Assembly: GCA_021397835.1 (NCBI GenBank)
Contig: JAJFZO010000087.1
Span: 1,984,001-2,048,000 of the forward strand
Source: Moringa oleifera
Lineage: Eukaryota; Streptophyta; Magnoliopsida; Brassicales; Moringaceae
DNA: 64,000 nt
Direction: 5' to 3'
A program made the translations under genes and the position numbers. Positions 12,845 through 23,699 of the stretch are shown in pieces (the first letter of the stretch is position 1; the number at the start of each line of letters is the position of its first letter). Under the pieces are notes generated by a model. The model saw only the letters and a program-made list of their open reading frames with translations, made no database searches and was not told the origin of the DNA.

Positions 12845-13110
12845 CATAATAATAATCGTATCTATTTAACGAAATCGTAACCTATTTTGTTAATAGAACT
12901 GTTTTTTTATGCAATCGTACTGTGATTGCATAAATCGTACCTTGTTTGTTGAAATCGTATCGTATTTGTTTTCAATCGTAACTTGTTTGCTTCAATCGTA
13001 CCTTTTTTGTTTTCAATCGTGACTTGTTTTCTGGAATCGTACCTTATATGTTTGAAATCGTAACTTATTTGATTAAATCGTACCTTGTTTAAAACAATCG
13101 TACCATAATT
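12845..13110 (+). repeat. TCGTAAC/TCGTACC motif array 1 (leader intron of Ulp1 gene)
   Basis: About a dozen occurrences of ATCGTA(A/C)C or ATCGTGAC at roughly 20-bp spacing, with spacers such as TTGTTTGTTTTCA and TTATTTGATTAA. The array lies about 0.72-0.98 kb inside the left end. The reverse complement of array 5 near the right end reproduces the same unit (AAATCGTAACTTA, GACTTATTTGATT). Arrays 1 and 5 therefore form an inverted subterminal pair. Confidence 0.75.
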
Positions 13111-14109
13111 ACTAAATGAAAAATCGATTTTTTGACCCTTTTTTTTTTTATCAAATGCAGATGGCAAGTAGCCCTGTTTCTTAGAAGCCATATGTGACCC
13201 CCAAAGAGTCGTGGAAGACTGGAAAGATACTGAAGCACTGTGACAATGATGTCATCCCCACTCTAAGGACAATTTTGGATGACTCTGAGAAGGAGAAATT
13301 CAGAGGGACCTGCTTAGGGCATTTCCTACATTTGCACGTCGATTTTAACTTCTCAGGGATTATTGTCCATAATCTGCTACTTCGGGAGATTCAGCAGAAC
13401 CGCGAGGACGAAATGTGGTTCAGACTTGGGCAGAATGAAGTTCGTTTCAGCAAAGTGGAATTCTGCCTAATCACTGGATTGAAGTTTGGCGAGCTACCGG
13501 ATACAGAGAATATTGAAGCTACTCCATCTGGTATCCTAGCCAAATACTTCGGGGGGAGGGATAAGGTTACTGGTAGTAGCATCAAGACGAGGTTACTACA
13601 AGGAGAGTTTGAGGACGAAGACGATAAACTAAAGCTGGGGTTGTTGTATCTGCTGAACGGGTTCATCAAAGGCCACGACGAGCGGCAGCAGGTCCCTACA
13701 TGGCAGTTTCATTTAGTAGACAATTTAGAGGCGTTCAATCGCTTTCCATGGGGCACCTGGGTCTACTGCAACTCCATATTGCATTTCAAGAAGGCAGTTG
13801 CAAATCGAATCAGGGATGCTGATGGGGTGAGCTATAATGCTTACGGCTTCGTGTGGGCATTACACGTAAGGATTTTGTTTGAAATTTTTTATTTTATTTT
13901 TTTAAAGTTTCATTGAATTTTATATTAATCAATTATAACTTCATTTTCATTTTTTTCACAGGTTTTTGCATTTGAAGTGATTCCTGCTACCAACATGCAT
14001 GGCATGAGATTGTCAGGATCCGACTTGCCATTGCCAAGAATTTGCCGATGGAGGTTCCATCGCAGGCCCCATAATGGAGATTGCAAGAAAATCTTCACAA
14101 ACAGTGTAA

Positions 14110-14490
14110 GTAATTTCGGACCTTCTTTCTCTACTTCGTGCCTTACTTATAAATTTCGTACCTTCTTTCTCTACTTCGTGCCTTCATTCTAAATTTCGTA
14201 CCTTCTTTTTATACTTCGTGCCTTCATTCTAAATTTCGTACCTTCTTTCTATACTTCACTCATTCCTTCTAAATTTCGTACCTTCTTTATCTACATCGTG
14301 CCTTCCTTCTAAATTTCGTACCTTCTTTCTATACTTCGTGCCTTCCTTCTAAATTTCGTACCTTCTTTCTCTACTTTGTGCCTTCATTCAGCCATTTTGT
14401 GCCTTACTTTTTCAATTTCGTGCCCTCTTTCTCTAATTTTTATGTTGTGCCTTAACGTTTCATTTTCGTATATTCATTCTTAATTTCGTA
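14110..14490 (+). repeat. Motif array 2, minisatellite in Ulp1 intron 2
   Basis: Tandem units of about 40 bp built from AAATTTCGTACCTTCTTTCT plus CTACTTCGTGCCTTC, repeated roughly eight times, fill the intron between 14105 and 14510. The core TTCGTACC/TTCGTGCC is a variant of the motif in array 1. The array is confined to the intron. Confidence 0.8.
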
Positions 14491-15754
14491 ACTTTATTTG
14501 TATTTTCAGATGGGGGCTAACCTTAATTTGAAGCCAACTACTGCCGAGCGTCAAGCCCCATACTATGTTGGGGTTAAAGACAGTGTTGTGCCCGGCCAAC
14601 CATCGATTCGGGATGACGAAATGGTAGAGTCTCCCATTCGGATCAGGGCTACAAATTCGTCTTCTTCTTTGCGCAAAACTTTGAAGGTAAGGGAGAGGAT
14701 CCCTACTGAGGAAGAACGAATTGTCGATGAGTCAGAGCCGGACCTGAGGGAAAGAGATGTTGAGCGGGAGGCACCTGGCGCTGAAAGGGTTGAACGGGAT
14801 CCAGATGTTTACCGTCGTCTCGTAGCTATGGAGTCGAAATTGGAACTTCTCGAGGCGAAGGTAAATCGTATGGACTCAGACAACGAAAGACGCCATCAGG
14901 AGCAAATGGCGATCCTGAAATCCATCCAATTATCTCTATAAGGATATGGATTTGGTGACCGAGACCCGTCTCCACCTATGTCAAATCCAATTCCCAATGA
15001 GGTAGTTCTCTAATCTATTTCAACTGTATTTTTTGTTTCGTGTATTACTAATGATATTTTTCTTTCTTTAGAACATTATTAAATGTATGTATTTAATATG
15101 ACTTTCTAATTCAGTACATTGTTTGTTTTTTTTAGGGTGGTATGGCAGACTCAGCCCAAGAGGGCTTGGCTCCTGCAGGGCAATGCGACGAAACAGAAGC
15201 CACTGCAGGGCCAATGGAAGAAGTTGTCACTGCATTCCCATGCAGTGACAACTTCGGGGCTCCTGCTGTGGTAGATAAAGAATTGCCATCTGCAGAGTCA
15301 CCCAAGAGGACGGCAGCGAGGGACTTGGCCCTTGTCCCAGTTGAGGCCACCGACAATGTGATGCCGGTTGTCAGGACTCGTAAACGGTCAAGACAACTGT
15401 GCAGTCCATATGTTGAGCTTCATACTGGGCATAAGAAAGCCAAGTCCACTCACATGGTCAGCGCGAAGTTGCAAATATCAGATAAGATCATCGCTGCATT
15501 CAACGACTTCATGAAGGGCCAGTCATAGTAAGTATTGCATAGCATATGTGGTGCATACTAATTTTTTTAATTTAATTTTTTTGAATTCTTTTCTCACAGT
15601 TTCTTTTTATTTCCTTCAGCCGCAACGTAGGCATTGGCCATTCTGTGAGCGTGGACTGGTTCAAAGCCCTAATTGACAATGATGAGTGAATCGATGACTC
15701 TGTAAGTTTTCAATTTTTTGCACTACATTATTATTCCTTGCTTAAATGTCGTGC

Positions 15755-16045
15755 TTTTGTTTCGTAACATGATTCACAGTATCGTAACATGTTTCATAGT
15801 ATCGTAACATGTTTCATATTATCGTAACTAAAATTATAATTCGTAACTTTATTTCGTAACATGTTTCACATTATCGTAACATATTTCATAGTATCGTAAC
15901 ATGTTTCATATTATCGTAACTAAAATTATAATTCGTAACTTTATTTCGTAACATGTTTCACGTTATCGTAACATGATTCGCAGTATCGTAACATGTTTCA
16001 TATTATCGTAACTAAATTTAGAATTCGTACCTTGATTTCGTATAT
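15755..16045 (+). repeat. Motif array 3 in Ulp1 intron 5
   Basis: Units such as ATCGTAACATGTTTCATAGT repeat about a dozen times, with a higher-order repeat of about 75 bp (ATTATCGTAACTAAAATTAT and TTCGTAACTTTATTTCGTAA recur). The array fills the intron between 15701 and 16087 and is in the same sense as arrays 1 and 2. Confidence 0.8.
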
Positions 16046-17199
16046 TCATAGTACTGATAATATCACTTTTCTAATGTCTCCACCAGCACATTGATGCATA
16101 TTTGCACATATTGCGGAGAAGGCAGAAGGAGCTACCTGAGCAATATGCACAAGATATCTGCATCTGTGATCCTTGGCTATATGTAAGTCCCTTGATCATT
16201 AAGACTATGTATCTGATTTTCTATTCAATTTATTTGTTGACTTTGTTTTATTGTTCAAATTTACAGACAGCATTTTATTACATTTACAACGATTATCAGA
16301 ATGATCCAGATGCTGATTGTCCTCCGGCACACTCGAACTTTGAAGCGCATAAATGGGAAGAAGATTTTCTAGACCGTGTGCGAGGCAAATTTTCAAGGGA
16401 TTGTCCTGCTTGGGACACTGTAAATAAGGTTAGTTATCTTCATTAGTAATGATTTATATACTTATACTTTTTTTCTATATTATGAGTACTCAATGATATT
16501 TAAACATTATTTAATGTAGCTGATGGTTCCTTGCCACGTTGGGGGATCTCACTGGCTCCTAGTCGTCATTGATCTGAGGAAATTCTTGTTGCGTGTCTAT
16601 GACTCATTCCGTCAAGAGATACCAACTGAAGCGAGGATTCGGCAGCAAAATCCATTCAGATGGATGCTAACTAGCTATATGGCGAGTGGCGGATATTTCA
16701 TTCGAAAATCAGATGCCAAAATGCCGGATCTTCCACTTTCATGCACTTTGGAGCCAAAGAACAAGGTCCCTCAGCAACGAAGAAGGTAAGTCTTTTTTCC
16801 AGTATGTGTTATTATAAATTTTCTGGTGAATGTCTTTCCTTATTCTTAATTTTTTTTTTTTTTTGCAGTGGCAATTGTGGTCCTCACATGCTGTATATTA
16901 TAGAACATTTACTACTTATGAAACATTTAAAATACACTGACAAGGATATGTCAGTTATTAGAAATCACATGGCAATGTATATATTTGCCAACTCCACTGT
17001 AGATGATAGTCATTGATATCATTTTTTTATTCTTATTCAATGTATTTATTTTGTATATACATTTGAGAATTGTATATAACATTTTTACAATTGTATATGA
17101 CATTATTTTGTATATATAATCCAAAATTTTACAATTAAAATAGTTTTTTTTTGTCAATAGATGTATGATGTACTAATAATGTTATGAATTTTGGTAACG

Positions 17200-17805
17200 T
17201 CTCCATATGATTCTAACTCATCAATCAAGCTACGAACGTTACTCATAATTTACTAATCAATTTACGAATTCATAATGAAGTTACGAATACATAATCAAGT
17301 TATGAATTTTACTAACGAATACATAATCAAGTTACGAATTCATAATCAAGTTACGAATTTTACTAACGAATACATAATCAAGTTACGAACGTTACTCATA
17401 ATTTACTAATCAAGTTACGAATTCCTAATAAAGTTACGAACTCACAATAAAGTTACGAACTCATAATAAAGTTACGAATTTTACTAACGAATACATAATC
17501 AAGTTACGAACATTACTCATAAATTACTAATCAAGGTACGAATTCCTAATAAAGTTATGAACTCATAATAAAGTTACGAATTCATAATCAAGTTACGAAT
17601 TTTACTAACGAATACATAATCAAGTTACGAATTTTACTAACGAATACATAATCAAGTAACGAATGTTACTCATAATTAATTAATCAAGGTAAGAATTCAT
17701 AATGAAGTTACGAATTTTAATATCGATTACATATACAAGTATCTAAGATACATAATCAAGTTACGAACATTACTCACAATTTACTAATCAAGTTACGAAT
17801 TCAAT
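17200..17805 (-). repeat. Motif array 4 in the spacer between the convergent genes
   Basis: More than 20 units of about 19 bp, AAGTTACGAATTCATAATC and variants, with a higher-order period (TTTTACTAACGAATACATAA recurs). On the plus strand the core is GTTACGA, the reverse complement of the TCGTAAC seen to the left, so orientation flips exactly at the convergent gene boundary. It may form part of the transposase 3' region. Confidence 0.8.
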
Positions 17806-17933
17806 GGACAAAAATAAGGTACATTCATCTGCATGTAACAATTGAAACTATATAAAAACCTAACCTAAAATCCGAATATGTGATGACGTAGAAGTTAAAA
17901 ATCGTCAATATCATAAAAAATTACTATGATTTA

Positions 17934-20900
17934 TCATAAGTCAATGGTGCAATCATCTTGTGAATTTGATTTGTGAGGCATTTGACAAGTTCGTGCGTTA
18001 TGACCAACTCCACCACAGTTACGGCATTTACGACGAAATTGATCAGGGACATTTGACGACTGACAGTGGCTTACTCCATCAAAATATTGTGGATTCGAGC
18101 ATGTTAATCGATTGTGCCCATATTGAAAGCATCTAGAGCATTTTTTTTTTACGCACCCTCTCCCCACCAGAGGGTATTCTCTGCTTCTTTGGACGCCCTA
18201 CTGAATTACCATTATTCGGTGGTAATATCACAACTCTTTTGATTTTTTCGGGTACATTCCAATCAGACTTGTCACCAACTGGATATACCGGCTCAGCATA
18301 TGCAGCTACTAGTTGATCCTGTTTGTAGTAGTTAGAGCAAAGAGTTATGAAATCAATATTACGTTTCCTGCAAAAAGTACACAACATATGAAGTTAATGA
18401 AAAAAAAACATGAATAATGAAATTAACAAAACCATCAGTATCACCTGGAAGCTGCCAGTGCATGTGCACATGGCAAAAGATCAGCTTGAAACTCTCTACA
18501 AGTACAAGTACGGTCGATAAGGTTCACAACTGCCTCTTTACCCTTGTGCCTAACTAAAAATACGTTCCAATCAACATTGGAAGTCGTCATTTGTAATGAA
18601 ACTTTTTGTCTCTCATTCATCAATGAGTGAACCCACTCTGTGAGTTGTGACCTCCAAGCCTTAGCTTTTTTCAATCGATCATAGAACCAACGTTGCATCA
18701 TATCTCGAATGAATTCCAATAAAGCCATAACGGGCAACTCACGAGCAAATCGAAGACATGAATTCAAACTTTCGGCAATGTTAGTGGTCATGAGTTGATA
18801 ACGTCTCGGGGGCAATACACACGTGACCATTTTTTTGGATCTTCCTTCATGATATATTCAAAAGCTTTAGGGTGATTAGCCTGTAACTCAGTCATTAATT
18901 TATTAAATTCAGATTCTCGATATGCCCTAGCCGCACTATAAAATATCTTAGATACATCTTCTCTCTTAAACTTATTCTTTATGTTTTGAGCCATATGCCA
19001 GGAACATAAACAATGACAAGAATTAGGAAAGACCTTTGCGGTGGCCTTTGCAATACTGGCATGACGATCTGATATAATAACCAAGTCTTCAACCGAACCA
19101 ATTGCTTTTTTTAGCTGCCCTAAGAACCATTCCCATGCTTCATAGTTCTCCGAGTCACCATAACCGAATGCTATTGGATATATCTGTTCATTCCCATCTT
19201 TACATGCCGCTACAAACATTACACCGTGGAACCTCCCTTTTAGGTGAGCAGCATCAATAGCAATGACCGGTCTAATTACCGAATGAAATCCCCTCAATGA
19301 TTGTCCAAGAGCCACAAATAAATACTTAAATCGATTAGTTCCATCCTCGATGCATATGTGAGCCCTAGTTCCCGGATTAACAGTTTGCAACATGTGGCAG
19401 TATGAAGGCAATTGTTGATATGACTCAATTGGATCACCATAAGTAAGAGACAATGCATACTCTTTAGCCTTTCAAGCTTTACTATATAAAATCTGTATGC
19501 CATATAGTTCTTTCATATCTCCCATGATGTCTTTCGGCTTAATGATTCTAGCATTGGTAGACAACCTCTGAGCTACAATTTCTCCAATAACAGCAGAACT
19601 TGCTTGTCGATGCAACTCTTCAACCGTGCAAGTATGCGTCAAATCACACCTTCTAATTTGGAAAATTGCCCTTGCGCAACTCTCACAGCACGAACCTTCC
19701 ATGCACAATTTCTTTCTCTACAAGCAATCTCAAATACTGATTTGTTAGACCTAGTGACTCTAAATTCAAAGTTCTCAGTTAATGCATGCATACCCAAAAA
19801 TCGCTTCAACTCTTTCTTGTTTGGGAAAAACTGACCTCTAGCAAGGGTATGAATCGGAGTCACTGATTCCATAGTAGGAGTCGGAGCAAGACTATATAAT
19901 TCAGCACCCAACACATTATATCGTCTGACAACACCATTATTTGAATTATTATGTACTTCTGGGCATGTAACTGGGATATAAGGTGGGACAGTACGTAAGT
20001 TCTCATTCACCGCTTCATTGTCGAGTTCTACCTCTACAGTGAGTTCACATTGATCTTCACTGGTAGGCTGAGTAGGTTGAGTTCCCATGATTGGGTATTC
20101 ACACCCAATATCATAGTCCACATGTTCATCCAAATTTATCTCATCGGTGTGCTGAGTGTCAACAGGAGTATCACTATGGATGAATGGTTCGGGGCCATAA
20201 ACGTCCAATTGCACAGTAGGATTACTTCCCGTACAAGAGTTAAAAGGATTAACTCCTCCTGAAATTTCACCTTCACATAAACCATGCCTATTTCCAACAA
20301 AATTTCTCTGCACCAAATCAACAATTATACGTGGAACTATACTGTCATCGTACAACATAAACTCAACATCTTCATCATTCCTTAACTCAATTTTGACAGC
20401 AGTTTTTTCAGATCTTACTATGGTATGCAGTACAATATCAATATTAGAGAAATCAGCCTCCACGCAACATTTAACCAAATCCAACAACTGTACATATTTC
20501 AAATCCCTCCGAATAACATACCCCTTAGTTTTGATGGCTCTGCCAATATACTCAAAACTTCCTCTAGACTCGGACCACTCACCATTCCAAGTTATAATGA
20601 TCCGGATTCTGTAATGAAAAAAAAACATTTTAAATAACAAAGACGAATATATGATTTCGCATGTTACGATTTCATCAATTAAGTTACGATTTCAACAAAT
20701 AAGTCACGATTAAATCAAATAAGTCACGATTGAAAAACATGTTACGAAAACTTGTTACGATTTTATGAATGTTACGAATCTCATAATGATGTTATCAAAT
20801 AAGTCACGATTGAAAAACTTGTTTCGATAAACAAAGTAAGATACGATTTTCAAACATGTATGAAACTAAGATCATGACACGATTCTCAACCAATGTTATG

Positions 20901-21006
20901 AAATACAAAGGAGGAGATCACGATATAAATAGTTACAACTGAAATCTTCACGGTTTTAAGCTACATTCCAGTTTTAAACGGTATACCTGTCACCTTCTTT
21001 ACCCAT
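17934..21006 (-). pseudogene. MURA-type MULE transposase, disrupted
   Basis: Minus strand: exon 1 at 20987-21006 (MGKEGD), then 18445-20608 and 17934-18367, with correct splice signals and phases. Order: N-terminal region (IIITWNGEWSESRGSFEYIG), MuDR DNA-binding-type domain (about 19680-19870, FPNKKELKRFL ... ERNCAWKVRAV), MULE transposase core (AIDAAHLKGRFHGVMFVAAC, YEAWEWFLGQL, VIISDRHASI, CHCLCSWHMAQNIK), SWIM finger (CTCREFQADLLPCAHALA), and two CCHC knuckles (CSRCFQYGHNRLTC, CRNCGGVGHNARTC). Lesions: one-base frameshift near 19661-19670, TGA at 19472-19474 where relatives have Trp, one-base frameshift near 18803-18808, and a T10 run (A10 in the gene) at 18141-18150 that shifts the zinc-knuckle frame by one. 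The third catalytic acidic residue was not assigned. Confidence 0.9.
20650..20935 (-). repeat. Motif array 5 in transposase intron 1
   Basis: Repeated GTTACGATTTCATCAA, GTCACGATTAAATCAAATAA and similar units on the plus strand. The intron (20609-20986) lies just after the 20-nt first coding exon. The array sits about 0.47-0.75 kb from the right end and mirrors array 1 in inverse orientation. Confidence 0.75.
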
Positions 21007-21405
21007 TCGAGCACGGTTTGATTATGAAGAAGAATATATTGTCAAAAACACGAGCTTCTTTCTCTGCGCAAGATAACTAGCCTTCGATTTCTTCTTGGGA
21101 TCTTGATTTGATAGATCTTGGATACAAAAATTGGAAGAAATAAAACTCAAAGGAAGGGCGAAGAAAGACAGAGCTCGAAGAGAGAGAGTGGCCGAAAAAG
21201 GGAAAGATTTTTCCGCCAAAAAAGAAATGTGTTCAGACAAATCTCATAAATTTTCGAGTTCATTTAATTTTTAAGGGTATCATTGTCTTTTGCAAGGGTA
21301 TTTTTGACTTTTCAAGACATTTAAGTGCTAAAAAAACCAAACTTAATAAAACATGTTTTTTTTCCAAATGACCGGTATCTAACTGCCAATTTTGGCAATT
21401 TCGTC

Positions 21406-21414
21406 TATTTTTTA
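21406..21414. repeat. 9-bp target-site duplication, right copy
   Basis: TATTTTTTA directly follows the right terminus (GCAATTTCGTC) and is identical to 12120-12128. Confidence 0.88.
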
Positions 21415-22600
21415 TTGGTTGATGGAGTTGCAACGGTAGACAAAAACGTGAGAACCTTAACCTACATGCATTGAATCTAGCCAAAATTATAAGTGCGTTA
21501 TCGATTGCTATAATAATCAAAACGATATTTTTATTTTTTTTAATAAAATTATCAAAAATATTTTAAATCAAAATTATTGATTCATCTGATCTATATGGAT
21601 TTACGAATAAGATAAAAAGATTAGTCTTATAATGTATTATGCTGATAAAAATATATTTTAGCCATTTATTTTATTTCATTACCACGTATTGATATTTATT
21701 TAAAAAATTAAGGTAAACTAAATTAAGAAAAAATTATGTTTATATTTTTAGATAATTTTTATCAAAATAAAATGAAAAAAATCAGAAAATAAGATATTAA
21801 AATCAATGAAAATGTTTGGTTTTGCAGATAGAATTGTTTGGGTATTTAATACTTATAACTAACTCAATTGGGTATTTATTGATCACAAAAAGACAATGAT
21901 GTTTTGGGCATTGAAATCTATCGTTATGGGCCAAAAACCTAAAATGTGATGACTAAAAAGTGCCACGTAAAGCATATTTTTCTATTTTTTAAAAATTTAA
22001 TTTGCATGAATTTAATGCTATGAAAAAATAAAAAAAATTGCATAAACATTTTTTAAATTTGAAAAATGGGTAATAACAAATTGGGTTGCACTTCAATTAT
22101 TTTAATTTTAAAAGGAAAAAAATCCTACTTGAAGGAGTAAAGTATGAAATTCCTTTCTAATTAAGCACGGGCCGTTTTGACTTTTGTCATGCAAGAATGT
22201 TTGATTTCTCTTAAATTAATTTTGATTATATCATTAAGCAATGGTAAGAATATACCTTTTCTTCATTTAAATTAGCTTTAAAATAAAATTTTAAAAAAGA
22301 GAAATTCAAGAAAAGTACATAAAACCAATGAGACCCACCGAATATGAACATTGATATTTATATATTATATAGGCAGAGAGAGACCAGATGACACATACAC
22401 CATACAATATAAGTGACCCATTTACGAAAAGACCAAAGTAACCCCATCGTCACTTTCCTGCCTACCAAACACTTTCCCCTCACCAGTTTGCCGATTTCAG
22501 TCACACGTAGGCTTGTAGCTTCATCTGGGTACTGATAAAACCCCTAGTATTATCAATAATTAAAACCCAAGAAAAGAAAACAGAAGAAATCGATATTTTT
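21415..22600. other. Intergenic region and 3' flank of the bZIP gene
   Basis: AT-rich, no gene seen. 22330-22627 is less AT-rich and probably contains the bZIP 3' UTR; no unambiguous polyadenylation signal could be chosen. Confidence 0.5.
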
Positions 22601-22627
22601 CAGGCCATTTTTAGTGGAAGAAGATGA

Positions 22628-23095
22628 TCAGTACTGAAACATTTCTGCAGAAGCCATGATGGGTTGGTTGAGATAAAGCAGATTATTAATCGGTATCATG
22701 AAGCTATCAGGGCCGGTTTCCGGATCCTGATCGGGCTCGAAATCCCTATTGCTTGTGTTGATAAAGTTAAGAATCTCAGTAAGAGAATCCAGTCTCTGGC
22801 TGAGCTCCATTAACTGGGCTCGCAAAACAGAGTTCTCGGCTTCGATGTTCAGGTAGTGCTGGGTTGTGACGTTGATGCTGGTGAGGATTTGGTTGTTGTC
22901 CTTCCTCAGTTGAGCCACTTGCGCCATTAAATCGTCCAAGTGCTTCTGTTTCCTCAGCCTGGATCGTCTCGCCGACTCTCGGTTCGACTGCATTCTCTTC
23001 CTCTTTCTCTGGTCCATCAGAAGTTGCAGCTCCTCTTCCGGCCCGGAGTTCTGAATCGGAGTGGAGCCAGAGGAGTTCCCACTGGAAGAAGCCAT
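22628..23095 (-). CDS. S1-group bZIP transcription factor (bZIP11/bZIP2/bZIP44-like)
   Basis: Intronless 155-residue protein starting MASSSGNSSGSTPIQNSG. The basic region spans about residues 29-50 (RKRKRMQSNRESARRSRLRK), with the N-x7-R signature at Asn38 and Arg46. A leucine zipper follows (heptads through LMAQVAQL, ILTSI, LRAQLMEL and LDSLTEIL). Length and lack of introns fit group S1 bZIPs, nuclear factors that heterodimerise with group C bZIPs and bind ACGT/ACTCAT elements in low-energy and amino-acid metabolism control. The start is set at 23095: an in-frame ATG further upstream (23191) lies in leader sequence not typical of the family, and this ATG gives the family-typical N-terminus. 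The leader contains the sucrose-control uORF described separately. Which S1 paralogue this is cannot be fixed by eye. Confidence 0.93.
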   Translation of the reverse strand: MASSSGNSSGSTPIQNSGPEEELQLLMDQRKRKRMQSNRESARRSRLRKQKHLDDLMAQVAQLRKDNNQILTSINVTTQHYLNIEAENSVLRAQLMELSQRLDSLTEILNFINTSNRDFEPDQDPETGPDSFMIPINNLLYLNQPIMASAEMFQY

Positions 23096-23293
23096 AGATA
23101 TAACCCAAAGAGAGATTTGGGAATTTTTCTGATTTCTAATGAAACTAAGAACTACAAGACTCAGGCCTAAAAATTGAGACACAGGACCCAATTTTTGATT
23201 CTATGAAACAAAATTCAGACAGTTGTTATTATTATTATTATTATATGATCTATATTGTTAATATATATAAATCAAGCGAAAAGGGAAGTTTAT

Positions 23294-23419
23294 TTATGAA
23301 AAAACATAGAACCAGTAGAGGAAGACGACGGAGAAAGATTGAACGAGATGGGTCCTGCGTCTGAGAGAGGAATTGATCATAAACCCGGAACGAAGGATTT
23401 CACTGAGAACTGGTGACAT
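23294..23419 (-). CDS. Sucrose-control peptide uORF (SC-uORF) in the bZIP leader
   Basis: A 41-codon uORF about 200 nt upstream of the bZIP start, beginning MSPVLSEILRSGFMINSSLR and ending VVFLYWFYVFS. The near-invariant segments of the conserved peptide are present: SGFMINS, LRRRTHLVQSFSVVFLYWFYVFS-type C-terminus, and stop directly after Ser41. In Arabidopsis bZIP11 relatives this nascent peptide stalls ribosomes in a sucrose-dependent way and represses translation of the main ORF. Conservation here predicts the same control. It is too short and too well conserved in protein sequence to be chance. Confidence 0.95.
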   Translation of the reverse strand: MSPVLSEILRSGFMINSSLRRRTHLVQSFSVVFLYWFYVFS

Positions 23420-23431
23420 GAATCTCAAACA

Positions 23432-23659
23432 TCAAGATGCAGAATCAAGGTCAAAGAAGATGAACATCTCTTTTTCGGGGGAAGGTTGCAGGGATCCTAA
23501 AAGCCCCAACAGATCTCGCCAGAAACAAGAGATTTCTCCTGTAAAAATGGAGGTTCCGAGAGATTGGCTTAATGGGGTTCCTAGATTCAACAGTGTTAAC
23601 CCAGAAGCCAAAAGCCCGAGAAACAAACAGAAAAAGCACAAAAGGGTATCGACAACCAA
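23432..23659 (-). CDS. Additional upstream ORF in the bZIP leader
   Basis: A 75-codon ORF starting MVVDTLLCFFCLFLG and ending only 12 nt before the SC-uORF start. A second overlapping-frame ORF is at 23451-23639. Genes of this type often carry several uORFs ahead of the sucrose peptide. This one shows no conserved peptide that I recognise and may only influence reinitiation, if it is in the transcript at all. Confidence 0.3.
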   Translation of the reverse strand: MVVDTLLCFFCLFLGLLASGLTLLNLGTPLSQSLGTSIFTGEISCFWRDLLGLLGSLQPSPEKEMFIFFDLDSAS

Positions 23660-23699
23660 AACCAGCGGAGCCTCAGCTCTTTAATGGAGGAAACTACAG

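Larger units (their letters stand above)
13161..17016 (+). pseudogene. MULE-encoded Ulp1-like (C48) cysteine protease gene, interrupted by three stops
   Basis: Nine phase-consistent exons: 13161-13865, 13962-14105, 14510-15001, 15136-15527, 15620-15701, 16087-16182, 16267-16428, 16520-16785, 16869-17016. They would encode 828 residues if in-frame stops at 13182-13184 (TAG), 14939-14941 (TAA) and 15687-15689 (TGA, where relatives have Trp) were sense codons. The N-terminal part (about 1-300) resembles DUF1985, the plant domain found with transposon Ulp1 genes. A charged, coiled-coil-like segment (RRLVAMESKLELLEAKVNR) and a basic TRKRSR motif follow. The C-terminus is a Ulp1 SUMO-protease fold with triad and oxyanion residues present: His702 in GSHWLLVVID, Asp719 in VYDSF, Gln777, and Cys783 in GNCGPHML. 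The family cleaves SUMO or related modifiers. A role in transposition is unproven. It is convergent with the transposase. Confidence 0.85.
12129..21405. mobile_element. Mutator-like element (MULE) carrying a transposase and a Ulp1-like protease gene
   Basis: The 9,277-bp element is bounded by the identical 9-bp repeats at 12120-12128 and 21406-21414. Its ends are short imperfect inverted repeats: left GAGGAAAATTTTG, right (reverse complement) GACGAAATTGCC. A further subterminal resemblance is left GACAAAATTACCCTTCACA and right reverse complement GTCAAAAATACCCTTGCA. It contains two convergent genes: a Ulp1-type protease (plus) and a MURA-type transposase (minus). Arrays of a TCGTAAC-like motif occupy the introns and the 3' spacer. 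MULEs carrying Ulp1-like genes are known from plants (Kaonashi elements in Arabidopsis, CUMULE in melon). Both genes here are damaged, so autonomous activity is unlikely. Confidence 0.9.

Noticed and set aside
22776..23108. 110-codon open frame overlapping the bZIP
   Set aside because: Shifted-frame shadow; the bZIP frame contains the conserved domain.
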